Shown here piece after piece: positions 20,330 to 32,975 of a DNA stretch of 64,000 nt. The notes below the pieces were generated by a model that saw only the letters and a program-made list of their open reading frames with translations, had not been told where the DNA came from and did no database searches. The translations under genes and the position numbers were made by a program. Source of the DNA: Synaphobranchus kaupii (Eukaryota; Chordata; Actinopteri; Anguilliformes; Synaphobranchidae); contig CM056381.1 in the NCBI GenBank assembly GCA_029718625.1, forward strand, positions 58,026,157 through 58,090,156. The letters run 5' to 3'. Position 1 is the first letter of the stretch. Each line of letters starts with the position of its first letter.

Positions 20330-23300
20330 TCTGGGTATACGGTGTCTAGTTTGCGTGGGCTTTTGAACTGTTAGGCTCTCCATACATTTGTTTATGTTTC
20401 CGCCAGCCAATCAATTAAGAAATTGAATTTGTTGAAAAATAGCCATAATGTTCTATGAGCATGTAAAAAACATGTCTTTATCTGACTATTTCAATTTTGC
20501 TTTGCATGTTTTTTGTATTGTTAGTCATGTGTGTTAGACATGTATGGGCAGAAGTTTGCCGCACAGGCGGCAGGCCCACACATGCATTTGCACACGCACA
20601 CACACACACAGCCCCACTAATAACTCAATACGTTTTCTGTCCATTTACTCAGAAATGTGTCCCCATTGCTGATTCATTCCACATTTAATGTCCTTTCCAA
20701 AGGACAAAAAATAGAATGTAAATAACTTCTCAGGAGAAGGGCAGTGAAAATACCCCTGATTTCAGTAAACCCAGATCTTAACCTTTTGACAGCCCACTTA
20801 TTGAGAAACTTTCTCAGCTGCTCCAACTCCTCCAAGTATAAGTATAATGAGTATTTAATGGCATAGCCGTCATTAACGCAGACTTCAGCTGGGTGTATAG
20901 TTACAGATGATTATTATCAATTATTTTGGCTAATGCCACCCTTCTCATATTCCATAAGAATGGACTGTGAAGTTCTTTCAAATGAGTTAAATTATTCCCT
21001 ACATTTACAGTTGTAATTACGAGTTGCACCGCCTATTAGATGATACATTAATAACTGATGTCATAGGAACTCTTTCAGAAGTTATATCTTGGGGGTGGAG
21101 GGAGAATTAATGTAAATGTTAATGAATACATTACCATTACAGTAATACTTCTCTGTATTTGATAAAGTAGTTAATTATCCTCTAACCCAAAGGTTGTTGT
21201 TGTATGCAGATAATGGTACCCTTGAGTAAGGTCCATCTGAATACATGTGTGAGTGTGTGTGTGTGTGTATGTGAAATTATCTTTTAAAATGGTAGGTCAT
21301 TTGCCCCTGGTGAGTAAATTAAATAATCTGCTAAGCAAATTATTCAATACATATGATTAGCAGTAATTAAATGTAATAGCTGTAATAATGAAAACAATGG
21401 TATTCAACACATATATTTAGTATTTTTGAATTTTGTTGTATGTTCTATTGAGACCATATTGTTATTTTCAATTAATTTTGTAAATATTACTTTTCACTTA
21501 ATATACTCATATGCACATTTTTTTCAATTAATTATGTTATACAACTGCCTTTTTTTTACTTTGTGCAAAAATAAAAAATGAAACAAAGCAAAGCAATAGG
21601 ACCTACAAAGCAAACCATTGCAATTGTAATATAATATGTTTTTAGGTTTCTTTTGAGTTTATTGGCATGCCTGCTTGTTTGTCTGGTCTGAGCTGATTAG
21701 CTTTGTTGCCCTGGTGTATCCATTTCTAATTCCCATGTCAAGAGTCTGTGACCTGTTGTGACCCAGGAAGGAGAATGTATGGCCTTTCCTGTTCAGAAGC
21801 CTTGTCTCTTGCCGTGCAGAACAGAGCAGGGACTCATTCCATGCTCTGCACTCGCACAGTGGCACCATTGACAGATACCGCAGGATTGTTTCAAATGCAA
21901 ATGTGTGGTTTTGGATAACGTTTGACCCGTAATTACAGGGGACAGGGTGAACAGGAATGAATAAGTCAAGTTAGAAAGGGGTTGGGGAGGGGGGGGGGCT
22001 ACTTTCACATCTCTCCCCCTTTCACACCGTTCTCTCCGTCCCTCTAGCTGCCCCGAGCTCCAGACCAGTGTTGTTCTTGCGTCTCCCAGCTCTCCCACAC
22101 TGCCTATACCGAGCATATCACACACAGAAACTAGATCCGAGACACAGACAGACCAATACCTCTCCTGGCTATTGTCAGCATTCCAGCATGTGGGTGATAC
22201 TGTAGGTAAGGCAAGACAAGAAGAAATAATGACCATGGTCTTTAGAATTGACAAACCCAACAGCTCATTTACTTGGCTCCCACTGTGTCACCTGAAGGGT
22301 TCCACACACACGCATCTTCAATTTTATCGTCATGTCTAAATAACACATTGAAGCAAGCTTTTTTTTTGGACAATTTTCAGTGTTACATAGCTTTTATTGT
22401 TAATTTCAGTGATCTCCACACTTAATCAGTCATTTCACCGAAGTCTCATAATTAAGATCTGTTTACCTCAATTGATGACTCCAAGGCCAGGTGTAAATGC
22501 ATTTAATTCAGTACAGAGTGATTCAGAACAGAACGAAGGGGAAGTTTGTGGTTTCTAACATACAGCGGTGTTACTGCAATTTATCATGACTTGCATACGT
22601 CAGTGATCCATTAATTAGGCTATGTTTGAATATTTATTGAACCTTTCCATATTTGAAGGACGAATGCTAAGCAACCTTAGTACAAACCACTGTTAGCACT
22701 ATAACAAAATATCTTTTCCAAGCCAATTTCTACCGATGTCACTATTTGCAACCCGTGATGTTGAATATTCACAATAGCGTTTATGAATCCTGCCATTTTC
22801 TCTGCACCATATGTTATGACCAAGCTGCCAAAAGCAGCCTTGAGCCAAATAACAGGTGAGAAATATGAACTGATTCAGGATTTTATTGGAACACATTTTC
22901 TGTTTCATTATTGGTTTCCCTGGCAACATCACATTCCACATCTTAAAAGTGTTTTTTTATCTCTCCACATGAAAAATCTATTTGAGCAATGCTCTGACAT
23001 TAATATCTCCTGGTAGCTAGATCACATTTGTTTTTATTTATGTGTTTTTGTTTGCTTTATGTAATGCCAGGAGTAAACGAGGGGGAAAATGCTGTTATAG
23101 AAACGCTTTTTCCACAGTCTCGTCAAGAAAGCACTCACACACAAGTTCAATCATTGGACACATAGCCAAGTTTTGCATTTTTTCATGACAAGACTGATTT
23201 CTTGCATTTATCTGATACATGGAAAAAATAGCATGCTCAAATGGACCGTTCATGACAGGAAAACTCTCTACTTTCTGCCTGCCTGCTGTAATTTAAGCAG

Positions 23301-23915
23301 TTAAGAAACACTTTTCATTGAAGAAATTTAAGTCAGTTTCAGGGCCGTCCTTGAGGGATCTTATTCCTGCAAGCACAAAAACTCTTTCATGCAGTCACCC
23401 ACTTACATTGACACACAAGCAAGCATGCACGCACACGCACACACACACATTTACATTTTTTAATTGAGTAATTGATATCACAAGCAATAAGTTTAATATT
23501 TTCAGGCCTGGGAAAATAGACCTTGTTTTATGACTAAAATAAATAAAACTCTTTCACAAATCTACCTACAAATCTATGATGTTGTTACACCACACAAGTA
23601 ATGCCACTTTTGTTTTTACTGTGACGTGGTGTGACTGCTACATAGAAAACCTGTTTTTGTATTAGATAAGACAACATTTGTTTTATGCATAAACAACTGA
23701 TGTCATATTTAAAACACAAATGTGTTCATTTCACATTAAAAATAAGGAAAATTCCTTCTTCTAAATCTTCAGTAGTATAAAAACTGGCATGGATTAGTTG
23801 ATTAATTTGTCAACACATTAAAAGCACAAAACAAGTGGTTTCTTCCCCTTGAAGGGTTATGAAATCCTCAGTTACATTCTCTCTCCACCCACACAAATTT
23901 GAAAAATGCAATTAA
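20330..23915. other. Long unassigned stretch with microsatellites
   Basis: No gene, SINE, LINE or DNA element was recognised. It holds simple repeats: (CA)n at 20591-20610, (GT)n at 21253-21268, a 10-G run at 21989-21998 and (CA)n at 23429-23449. The minus-strand open frame at 21793-22260 is compositional and carries no domain. Single-copy or regulatory DNA is possible but cannot be shown here. Confidence 0.45.
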
Positions 23916-24155
23916 ATGGGTGTGGAGAGCAGCAGGGGAGGGGGAGGGGGAGGGGGCGAGAATGAGGGGAGAGGCTATCGCCAGTTGATGACGCCTACTA
24001 CAGAAAAGATGGAGAGTGATATGGAGTTTGTATCAATCAATTTTGAGGTGGAGGACTTCTCCCCATCGGAATCCCCTGGGCTTTCCACCTACCAGGAGGA
24101 TGAAGGTGAAAGGCCTTATCAGTTTGAGCCATTAGGCGAAGTCTCTGAGTGGTAG
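23916..24155 (+). CDS. Small open frame of unknown function, possibly transposon-derived exon
   Basis: A 79-codon frame begins in a GGGGGA-rich glycine stretch and continues TEKMESDMEFVSINFEVEDF and GERPYQFEPLGEVSEW before a stop. The N-terminal glycine run (residues 7-14) comes from simple sequence, so the methionine at residue 32 (ATGGAGAGTG) is an equally likely start. The PYQFEP motif resembles, by recollection, the acidic PYxFEP segment at the start of a family of fish multi-copy proteins annotated as P2X7-like. I cannot confirm it. No signal peptide, membrane segment or neighbouring exon was seen. It may equally be chance. Confidence 0.3.
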   Translation: MGVESSRGGGGGGGENEGRGYRQLMTPTTEKMESDMEFVSINFEVEDFSPSESPGLSTYQEDEGERPYQFEPLGEVSEW

Positions 24156-24179
24156 TTGAGCTAATTATCTTTCATCCCA

Positions 24180-24570
24180 CTTGTTTCATCTCCTTCTGCT
24201 TAAATCAGTGTTTTGCCCAGTACTGACAGCACATATTAAGTCTGACCTACCTGTACACGTATATGAAATATGTAATGAATAAAAACAATTAATAAATAAA
24301 ATAGGCTACGTAATTAATGCCAAGTGAAAATAAACGGCTGTTACCCTGTAAATATGAAGCACCCTGTCACATCATCATCATCCATTGTCAAACTAGCTAG
24401 CTTTTTTAGCCATCTAAGTTATACATCTGACGTAGGCTACCTGTACACAAACATGACATAATAAAATATGTAATAAATGCCAAGTGAAACTAAACAGCTG
24501 TTAGCTAGCTGAAGTAGGCTAGAGATACTTTACTATCTCGTCCTGCTCAAATCAATGTTCTGCCCATTAA
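24180..24570. repeat. Imperfect tandem duplication
   Basis: GCCAAGTGAAAATAAACGGC (24319) recurs as GCCAAGTGAAACTAAACAGC (24479), each preceded by a CTACCTGTACAC and AATATGTAAT context. TTAAATCAGTGTTTTGCCCA (24201) recurs as TCAAATCAATGTTCTGCCCA (24547). About one and a half units are present. Confidence 0.6.
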
Positions 24571-24901
24571 CGTTTTTTTTCCGGAAAAGCCTTTTTTACT
24601 TCAGTAAGTTAGATGTTCACTATGGTTAACGATACAAAAACAACTCAAGTAAATAGCTTTGAGGCTACAAGACAACCATCACGTTAGCAAGCCATCGTTA
24701 GTAAGGTGACACTGTACACTTAACTTACCGTATTTGGAGGGACATTATTTGAAATAATGACTTACATTTCGGACATCCACCTGTACCGTGAAGGGTAGGG
24801 AAGAGTCCAGGTGTATAAGTGCAGGTGCAGTAGTGAATCACCACTTAGAACCAGTAAAGGCTGTCCTTCATGTATGCAATTTGAAATCAAAGCCAAAATG
24901 T

Positions 24902-25150
24902 ATATAATTTAATTAAATTCAATTTAGTTCAATTTGATTTTATTTGTATAGTGCCTTTTGTGAAGTGCATTGTCACAGAGCAGTTTGACAGAGATCTGGG
25001 CCTGAAACAGGCCTGAACCCCCCCCCCCCCCCCCCATGAGAAAGCCTAGGGTGGCAATGGCAAGGAAAAACTCCTTGGCTAAGAATAGTAAGAACCTTCA
25101 GCTGAACCTGACTCTGGGGAGACCATCTGCTGCTGGCTCACACTGGTTAA
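24902..25150 (-). repeat. Fish retroposon 3' fragment (reverse)
   Basis: Reverse-complement homologue of 15974-16140. It shows GGCAAGGAAAAACTCCTTGG and CTGACTCTGGGG, with a TTCAATTTGATTTTATTTGT tail on the plus strand, the inverse of an AAATAAAAT...TGAA-type 3' end. A run of about 17 C lies inside at 25019-25035. Confidence 0.68.
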
Positions 25151-25920
25151 TTGAAAAAGGCTGATTACATAATATGCATAACTAAGAAAATGACAGTACA
25201 TAGATGTTTATATTGTGGCACATGGCTATGTCTATATTGTTCAGTGTTTTAACCTTAATATAAGGTGACTATGAGTGTTCAGAAAGGCGCCAATCAAATA
25301 TAATAAAAATAATTGTATTATTATTATTATTATTATGTCAGGAGCCAGGTAAGGATGACTCTGGGCTGGTAGGCAAGGGAGATGGGCTGGTAGGCAAACT
25401 GGTGGCTTGGTCAGGCTACAGCTCTAAGCAGGACCTGAAGCAGGGAGAAGAGGAGAGAAACATAATCATTGGGGGGTCAGATATGTAGATGAGCAGAACA
25501 GGGGAGATAGAGGTGTCTGCAACAAGGAAAACCCCAGCAGAAAAAGGCTATGGCAATATTAGGCTAAACATAGCTTATGCAGTGGGTCTATAGGCTACTG
25601 ACTGCTGTATTAAGATACCACAATAATAAGCCTGTTGTTTGAATTAAAATTCATGAAGAATTTTAATGTTTAATTTAATGTTTTTACTATCTAGGGCTCC
25701 TGACCTTCAAAAAGCAGAATCTTAGCTTTTGCACAGAATTTCAGTTTTGTTACGCCTACGTCAATCTTTTTTTAAGCCTTGGTCAATCTTGTGACACATT
25801 TCCTGCATTTCAATTACCAAATTACCAAAACTATAGCCAAGATGTGCTTTTTAATACAAAGTTGCAAAAGTAGAGTGGACTTTTAAATGTAAACCAAATA
25901 CATGACATATCTTTCAATTT
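25151..25920. other. Unassigned sequence
   Basis: It contains an (ATT)n tract at about 25316-25336 and a duplicated GCTGGTAGGCAA word near 25365-25400. Nothing else recognised. Confidence 0.45.
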
Positions 25921-25921
25921 T

Positions 25922-26037
25922 AGCACACGCAATCCTCTTTACACCTCGTTAGTTGATCACCTCGGACGATTTTTTTGCGGATGGTAACAGTTTTTACGCG
26001 TGCATTTGTACACGCAAACCTTTAGTAAATCTACCCG
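25922..26037 (-). mobile_element. Terminal fragment of Harbinger-like element A
   Basis: It matches in reverse the left end of the element at 37401-38093: AATCCTCTTTACACCTCGTT, GATCACCTCGGACGA and CCTTTAGTAAATCTACCCG. Only about 115 bp remains, and a MITE abuts its outer end. Confidence 0.7.
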
Positions 26038-26040
26038 TTA

Positions 26041-26205
26041 GAGCCTGATTTACTGAGACATTTAGCGTGTGCAAAAGCATTTAGCACACGCAAAACCAAT
26101 AACATGGCAAATGGTCATGGTATTTGTTTTGCACCAATCATTGGTTGTGTTATTAGTTTTGCTAAATGTTTTTGCACCCGCTAAAGGTCTTAGTAAATCA
26201 GGCCC
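26041..26205. mobile_element. Harbinger-like MITE B, copy 1
   Basis: TTA flanks both ends (26038-26040 and 26206-26208). Inverted ends of about 45 bp read GCCTGATTTACTGAGACATT...GTGTGCAAAA and the mirror TTTTGCACCCGCTAAAGGTC...CAGGCCC. The centre is a further inverted pair, ACCAATAACA / TGTTATTAGT. The 165-bp length and the TWA-type duplication fit PIF/Harbinger MITEs. Confidence 0.78.
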
Positions 26206-26208
26206 TTA

Positions 26209-26915
26209 TTGTTTTGTACACCAGATGTGTGTTTAGGCTAGTGCCAATGGATTATTCAGATTGTTGGCACACTTAGTTAATCAAGGGATATTAATAAAAT
26301 CTAAAACGGAATGTAGGACTCGTAGCATGATGAGGCGATTGGAGCACTCGCATATGAAGAACAGAAATCAGCCTTTCTGTGGGGTGAGTTTGTATGTGCT
26401 GAAAAATGAGTAGCCTACTTTTTCATCAAAGAAGACTAGATTCATTATGGCTGAATTTACCCTATTGTAAATTTAAATAGACTAAAGAAGGCTACTACAT
26501 TTGCAGTACTAAAAAAAGTCGTCATTGAAGGGTGTGCGAGAATTCAGAAAGAGAACTTCTCAAGTGTGAGATGAGTGTTATATAGGCTATGTGCTTTCAC
26601 ACAATTATTATATTATGTTGTCTGTCATTATAATTATGAAGTTGAATGTAATAGACTATGTTCATTTTGTGCGCGAATTAGATGCTACGTGACAACCAGT
26701 CTCAGGCTGTCTCTCCCTCAGTTATCATAGCATTTTAGCCAACTTCCGCCTTTTCCGATCTGATCATCATATGATTACGAGTGTCAGGGCTCCCCATACA
26801 GATATGAGTACAATGACAAATATAGCAAGGTCAGCACACCCCTAAGAATAATAATAATAACTGCCATGTAAGTGCCTGATGATGCATTTCGTAATGATCT
26901 GTGACGTGAAAATGA
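26209..26915. other. Unassigned sequence
   Basis: No gene or repeat family recognised. Confidence 0.45.
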
Positions 26916-27030
26916 GTTTAGTTTAGTTAACTTTAGTTGAAACAGGGACAATGCACATTAATGAACATTACTGTAAATGCACCAGTTTTAGCCAGCTGGG
27001 TAGTTTCCAACTGTAGTCCCTGGGCAAGGT
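26916..27030 (-). repeat. Dispersed fish repeat (GGGACAATGCACATTAAT type)
   Basis: It contains AACAGGGACAATGCACATTA and GTAGTCCCTGGGCAAGGT. By recollection this block is frequent in fish genomes; the family is not assigned. The following 27170-27340 stretch is rich in GGCAGGCA-type words. Confidence 0.5.
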
Positions 27031-27348
27031 GTTAAATGCCAGAAAAAAAACACATTAAAACAGACATTGTAAGTAGAATAATTGCAAAAACCAAATATAT
27101 ACAGCACAGTTAAAACACAATGAAAGAAACAGAAAATGTCTAAATACATAGCTTAATGCAAGCATCAGTCATGCAGATAGTCAATTACGCATCATGCAGG
27201 CAAGCAGACAGGCAGGGTAACCACATAACATAGAGCAGACATACATGGTAAAACAGGGAAGACACACAGGCAGTGTATAGGGTAAGGGATTGACAGGGCA
27301 GGCAAGCAAAGCAGGCAGGCAGCATAGATAAGGGATCGAAAAAGTTAT

Positions 27349-28165
27349 TGTCATGGTTTTGGCAGCCTGTTGTTATTTCTGTGGTCGTTCTCCCTCTGAG
27401 CAGCATGAGGGCGCTCTTACCTTATTTTTTTGTCGTCCATTCCAGGCTTTCGTTCTGTCCTGGCACTTATTATTCTCACCTGTTCTAGGTTACCTGCCGG
27501 CTATAAAAGCTCTGAGCTTCCGTTTTCCGGTGCTTTTCTTTGTGTTGACACGTAGTGTTTTCTTCGTGTTGACACGTAGCTGGTAAATGGTATAGGATTT
27601 AGGCATCAAATGGTGACCACTTTGCTCCATCGCCTTGCTTTTGGTCTGGACTTTGTTGCGTTAGTTTCCTTTTAGGATCCTGTTTCGCTTTTGCATTCTC
27701 TGTCTCTCGGTTCTATTTGCCTGTGCTGCTCTCTCTGAGACAGTTCTTGCTTTTCCGTTTCCTTTCCACGTCTCTGTTTGCACTACTCTCTCGTATTGAG
27801 GGTGAGAGGTTTTCCTTTTCTTTCTTTGACTACACTCGGAGCTACGAGTCTATTTCGGCCAGTTTTCCAGGCCGCCTTATTTTCTATTCTTTTATCTCTC
27901 TCTTTTTCTACTCTCCAGTATTGAGAGTGAGAGGTAATATTTCCTTTTTATACCTATACTGAAGCCTACAAGTTTTTTCGCCCATTACTTTCTGTTACCT
28001 CTGTTTTGTCACGCTTAGTGAGAGTGAGAGGTACTGTACTTAATTTATTTCATTCCTTCCTTATCGCGGATTATATCCGTGCTTGTGGTTCATTCCTTCT
28101 CAGGAATAAACTTTCAGATTCCCTCTCCTTCGCGCCTGGTCCTCCGAACCAGGCTGCCCATTATA
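27349..28165 (+). mobile_element. Solo LTR 1 (817 bp)
   Basis: GTTAT flanks it at 27344-27348 and 28166-28170, a perfect 5-bp duplication. It opens TGTCATGG and closes CCCATTATA (the expected terminal CA mutated). It has a promoter-like CTATAAAAGC at 27501-27510 and a polyadenylation signal AATAAA at 28105-28110. The U5-like segment (CGCCTGGTCCTCCGAACC) is shared with three more LTRs at 48.6-51.3 kb. No internal gag/pol remains. The Ty3/gypsy versus retrovirus-like class cannot be decided from the LTR alone. Confidence 0.85.
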
Positions 28166-28170
28166 GTTAT

Positions 28171-28696
28171 TAGGGGGTTTTGAATAAAATAAGCATGTGT
28201 TAGTGAGTGTGATTACATGCCTGATTGGTCTTGAGCCATATTTCCAAGCTATATATTTTCAAGCTATGTTTGAAAGCAAGAAGAAATGCGAAAATAACCC
28301 ATGTTCGTGGCTTTACTGTGTGGATGTGTGGCATTGTACATGAATTCTGTGTGGGAACATAAGGTCAGAACATAACTAAACATACATAAAGTTAATGTTT
28401 TTAAGGACTAAGAGTCTGTGGTTATTGTGGTTATTTCTGTAGGAAACCCTGAAAAGTGGCAAACCCTTGGTGCTGTATAGGTGTGGGGCATGCCCAGCCA
28501 AGCCATAACTTGGTGAATGGCATACCTGCCATCCCAATGCATTCATATACTGTACGTCGCTTTGGATAAAAACGTCTGCTAAGAAGAAGCATGTGGAATA
28601 ACAGCAATAACTCATTATTTAACAGTCATCCCATAAAATAATAGGATTTATACAGTTATATAATTTATACAACTGTATACCCCTTCATTAAATGGT
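28171..28696. other. Unassigned sequence with an L2/SINE-type 3' tail
   Basis: The only recognisable piece is TGTACGTCGCTTTGGATAAA and AACGTCTGCTAAG at 28551-28582, the 3' hairpin of L2 LINEs and the SINEs that copy it. The body upstream was not identified. Confidence 0.6.
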
Positions 28697-29421
28697 CTTT
28701 CACTGGCAACATTGCTGCCGCTTTTTTATGGTATTTTTTACAGTGTAGGTATAGGCTATTGTTACACTGAACAAGCTGAACTGTTTCACTGTATGTTTGT
28801 TAGTTTCCGCCGGGAGTTACAGATGTTAGTCAGGACTGAAATTAAGTAATTATACTAGCACTACTAGCACCGTGAGTGTCACATAAAATCACATCTGATG
28901 ATGGGTTTTATTTTGATAGTTTTTATTTGCTTTGTCATTCACTTTTTATTATAATATATGTTGTTTTGCTTGTTCGATTCAAATATTAGTTACTCTTGTA
29001 TTTTGTAACACAATTTGCTCTGTGATTAAAAAAGTATTTATTTTTACTTAAATAAATACCTGCTCTCTACATTGTGAGCTTTGATTGTGGACATATCCTT
29101 CTTGCAACAATGACAGCTCCTCACCTTATTGATTATGTGTCTTTTAATACCTGCTTTTCCCAAAATTGCTTTCTGGCTTAGTAAATCACATTAAACATGC
29201 TAAAGTAATCTATTTGCATGACCTCCTCCCACTATTTTGCAAAATAACGTAGGGACACGCAATTTTGCATACGCATTCAGGCTAACCCATAAAGACGAAA
29301 ATTCCATGTATCACACACAGACCTCTTTGTACGTAATTATTTGATCACCTCCGATGATTTTTTGCAGGTGGTAATAGTTTCACACATCTGTTGTTCACAC
29401 ACCTTTAGTAAATCAACCCCC
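28697..29421 (-). mobile_element. Harbinger-like element A, copy on minus strand
   Basis: Homologous in reverse to 37401-38093. Landmarks are TTTTATGGTATTTTTTACAG, TTACACTGAACAAGCTG, AGTCAGGACTGAAATTA, GATCACCTCCGATGATTTTT and the terminal TTTAGTAAATCAACCCCC. The other terminus is missing. No transposase was recognised in either copy. Confidence 0.7.
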
Positions 29422-29424
29422 AAA

Positions 29425-29718
29425 TCAGATGCATTCTTTGTTGTCCGACGAAAAAAAAAAGGATACGATTTGATGTGCAAATGCCTTTAAGCTTGTTGAT
29501 CCACCTCCTCCGGGTGGCTGGTGGCTTTGTTTATAAGCTTTCATTTTCCCTAGTGCTACAACATGCGGTTTGCTGGTCCCATGTTTTCCACAAAACACGG
29601 AAATGTGTTTCCAGCAAGGCTCGAGACTAACACCGTCCCGTCGTCCCGGCCCTTTCCAGTCCTTGAAACCCAGTTTGTAAAATCGGTCTTCCACCCCTGC
29701 TGTAGGTTCTATTTCCAA
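29425..29718 (-). pseudogene. Probable TTF-type zinc finger fragment of a hAT-related protein
   Basis: The 97-codon minus frame contains EDRFYKLGFKDWKGPGRR and, further on, GTSKPHVVALGKMKAYKQSH. This order resembles the TTF-type finger in the N-terminus of ZMYM1-like hAT-derived proteins, where a GFxDWK block is followed by a histidine-containing segment and an Ax..W..yK helix. Only a fragment is present. The expected hAT catalytic and dimerisation regions were not found downstream, where a Harbinger-like end begins. The match is from memory of the family pattern and is moderate. Confidence 0.4.
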
Positions 29719-32700
29719 TAGGTTTGAAGGTGCCAGGTCCCTGGCTGGGGCTGAGACTGAGGCCGATGTAGGGACGAATCAGGCAAGAGCACGCGAGGTT
29801 GGCGGGAACGGAGGAGGAAGATTACCCAATGGTGTAGGGACTAGAGCAAATGTAGAGGTTGGCGGGAATAGAGGATTAGCTACGGTGGCATCCTGGCTAG
29901 CACAGACCTTCTAGTTAGATGCGACTTCTGGCACTTGCTGATTGGCTGGAGTAGGAGGAGGAGAAGCAGTCTGTGTCTGGACAGAGGCAGTCTTGAACGG
30001 CTGTGGTTCTTCTGAAACAACTGTGTGAATCATTTTATTTGAACTGCTTTGTTTCTCCACTTTCGGCTTTCATTAGCTAGCTAGCTGGCTGAGAGACGTG
30101 AAAGAAGGGGTGGGCTGTGTTGCCTCAGTCGAACCAATTAAATTATTACAAGGAGCATCATAATTTTTCTCAAATTTATTGCCCACAGACAACATAGGAA
30201 TCGTGACAGCTTATGCATAGGGAAGCACATTTATGTAGAGTTATGACTGTCCTAGTTCTAGCTTTGACCGCAGTTGTTATAGAAAATTAAGGACACTGAT
30301 TGGGTGGGCCTGGATGCTAGCTACACCAGTGGGTGTATGACGTTCTTCACTCGTAGAGAACAGGAATCAGGGAAAGCTGGTATTCAGAGGAATAAACAAA
30401 TACTTGTTCAAACAAATAATTTTTGCGAACTACAGTAGAAAATAGCCAAGAGGTCAAAGATGCCACCAGCTCTGTCCCCTGAAGTGTAAGCAGTATTCTC
30501 CCAACAAGGAAAGGTTTAATATTCCCAGGGCTGTACCAAAACATGAACTCTGGCATCAGGGGACATGTGCTTGGACAGAGAAAATGTTATTCAATATTTA
30601 ATGGGTTACACTTATCTCAGGTCTGAACAAATTTTATTCAGTGCCTCTAAGTCACAATACCTCCTTTAGTTTGTATATAATGTTCTCTTTAACATGCATT
30701 TTCAGTCCATTAATGAGCAGCGCCACTGTTTCAGCACCAAGTCAAAAAGTAGTGAAACACCCTTTTAATCCAGGAGGGTAGCAAATCTTTGAAGGAATTT
30801 CTTTTTTAATTCAAGTGTTAAGTGTTGAATCAGAAGTAGAAAACTAAAACTTGACTATCTACTTAGAATATTAAAATTTGAATATTTATTTTCCTCCTGT
30901 CTACACACACACAGACAAGCACACACACATATTTAATATGTCTGATTTGTATGAGAACTAACATGAATTAGTCTGTTCCGTTTTGATATGTTGTGTAGGC
31001 AGTCACTGATTCGGTAGCTGTCACCAATGTCTCTGAATCTTCTCAATTTGCACATGTATGTGCACAAAAGTAAGTACCTAACCATGTGATGTTACAGCCA
31101 AACCAAAGTTATAAATTCATAGGAGAAAGCTGCAGGGCTCTCCGTGTTACTTCACTGCTTCTTTTCAAGGGTTACAGCCATTACATCGACTTGGGAGTAA
31201 AAGGCATATTCTGTTCAAACTGAATTATTGCTGGAGTTACTTTAAGGCTTGGCTTCAGATTCTGGTGCAGTCAGAACTCATAAAAGGGCCGAATATCGGT
31301 GCCAATACCAAAACAACTATTAACTGTGTTTAAGAGGAGAACATCTGAAATCTCATGAGTGGTTTAAATTTATTTGAAACAATTTACAAAGTTAAAATGC
31401 ATTTACCTGGTTCCTGTGTAGCCTACAGCATTGGGACCTTAAATGGTGCAAGCAGGAGAGTGATATTCTCCACAGAAAAAAAGTTGTCATACCCTCATTC
31501 TGAACTGCGAACTGTATGTAAATGCAAGTGAATATCCATTATGGTCATATCAGTTTGCACATTTTTGTATTGCTAATGTTCTTACATTATCATTGTATTC
31601 CCATTTATCCATTCATTGTGTAATATGGCACTGAAGCAGTTCAGTATGTGGTGGAAAGTATAGAAAAAAGTTCTGTTCATACTGAAATGAGTTGGAGTAA
31701 AGCTAGCTCATTGTCTATGTCGCTAGCAAGCCACTCTATGCCCCTAGCAAGCTATCCTCTGTCATGAGTCGTGACTATCCTTCCCCTAGCTACTTTGCTG
31801 ATTTGTCTATTGTCTCAAGGGTAACTTCTCCCAGTATTGCTGTGTGTAAAGAAAATGGATTTATAAATCAAATAAAAATCACATGTTTACAAGCTGTACT
31901 ATGCTAAACATAAAACTATATTCCCCAACCCATTTGCTTCCAATAATACCTAAATTCTTGTCTAGCTGAGGCTGAAGCCTGACTTTGAACCGGGGCCTTA
32001 TAAAAGTATCAGTTTGCAAGAGAGAGGAGAAGATGCAGAGCAACAAAATCAATTACCATATGTTACATGAAGTTTTTTACTATTTTTTCAGGAAAACGTC
32101 CTGAAAAGATGATATAAAAAGGCTGAGACTTCTTAGTGTAGGACAGGAAAGCAAATGAGAATGAGACAGCGCATGACAGAGAGATAGATTGAATCCAACT
32201 CCGGCCTGTCGTCTGAGTAATGACATTTTGCTTCAATGAGACCACAGGTAAGGAACAAAGGGGTTTTTATTTTGTAAACTTGCTTTTATTCTTCCTTTCA
32301 GATGATAAGATTCATAGAAACATGCTTGGCTAGAGATTAGTTTACTGGAAAACTATAGAGGCTGCAAGATGCATCTTGCCTACCTAGCTGTGAATGCCCA
32401 ATTATTGTACTCAAATGAATTTTTACTCATATTTCAAATAAAGAACTTGAGTTGAGAGGTCTGTATAAATTCTAACTTCAAAGGTTTTTAGATCTCACAA
32501 TAACTCACATCTCTAAATAAATTTAGATCTCTAAGGGCATTAGTGATTGAGCCAGTTCACTTTGAAGTAAAGCCCTGATCTTGATACAAAGGTGGACCCA
32601 CACCATTAACATCTACTCCCCTACATATAGAGGAGGCAAGACGTGTTAAATTGGGCCTAACCTAATTATAGTTGGTTAGGAACGGTTTATCTAGCGTGCA

Positions 32701-32975
32701 TAAGAAGGAGGGTCTTCAGCAGAAAGCACTATTTAGAGAAAACTTAACTATAGAACCCCCATTGAGCCATTCAGGCTGTGGCTCATCAATCTTTAGGAAA
32801 AGCAGCATCACATACTGTACTTCCCTGTCACTCTGACTATGGCATCTAACTTTAAGTTCTAAGATTTTGTATTGACTAATACTATTGTTTTTTTAACTTG
32901 ATCACATAGTATCAGCACTATATGCATGCATTTATGTAATTTGCTCTAGGTAAGACCATATGCTAAATTCCTAAT
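29719..32975. other. Long unassigned stretch
   Basis: No gene or repeat family recognised. Short CA-rich tract at 30903-30929. The GGTTGGCGGGAA word is duplicated at about 29798 and 29857. Single-copy DNA is likely. Confidence 0.4.

Noticed and set aside
21793..22260. 155-codon minus-strand open frame as a gene
   Set aside because: No recognisable domain, it covers a low-complexity purine/pyrimidine tract (21975-22020), and no splice or neighbouring exon support is visible.
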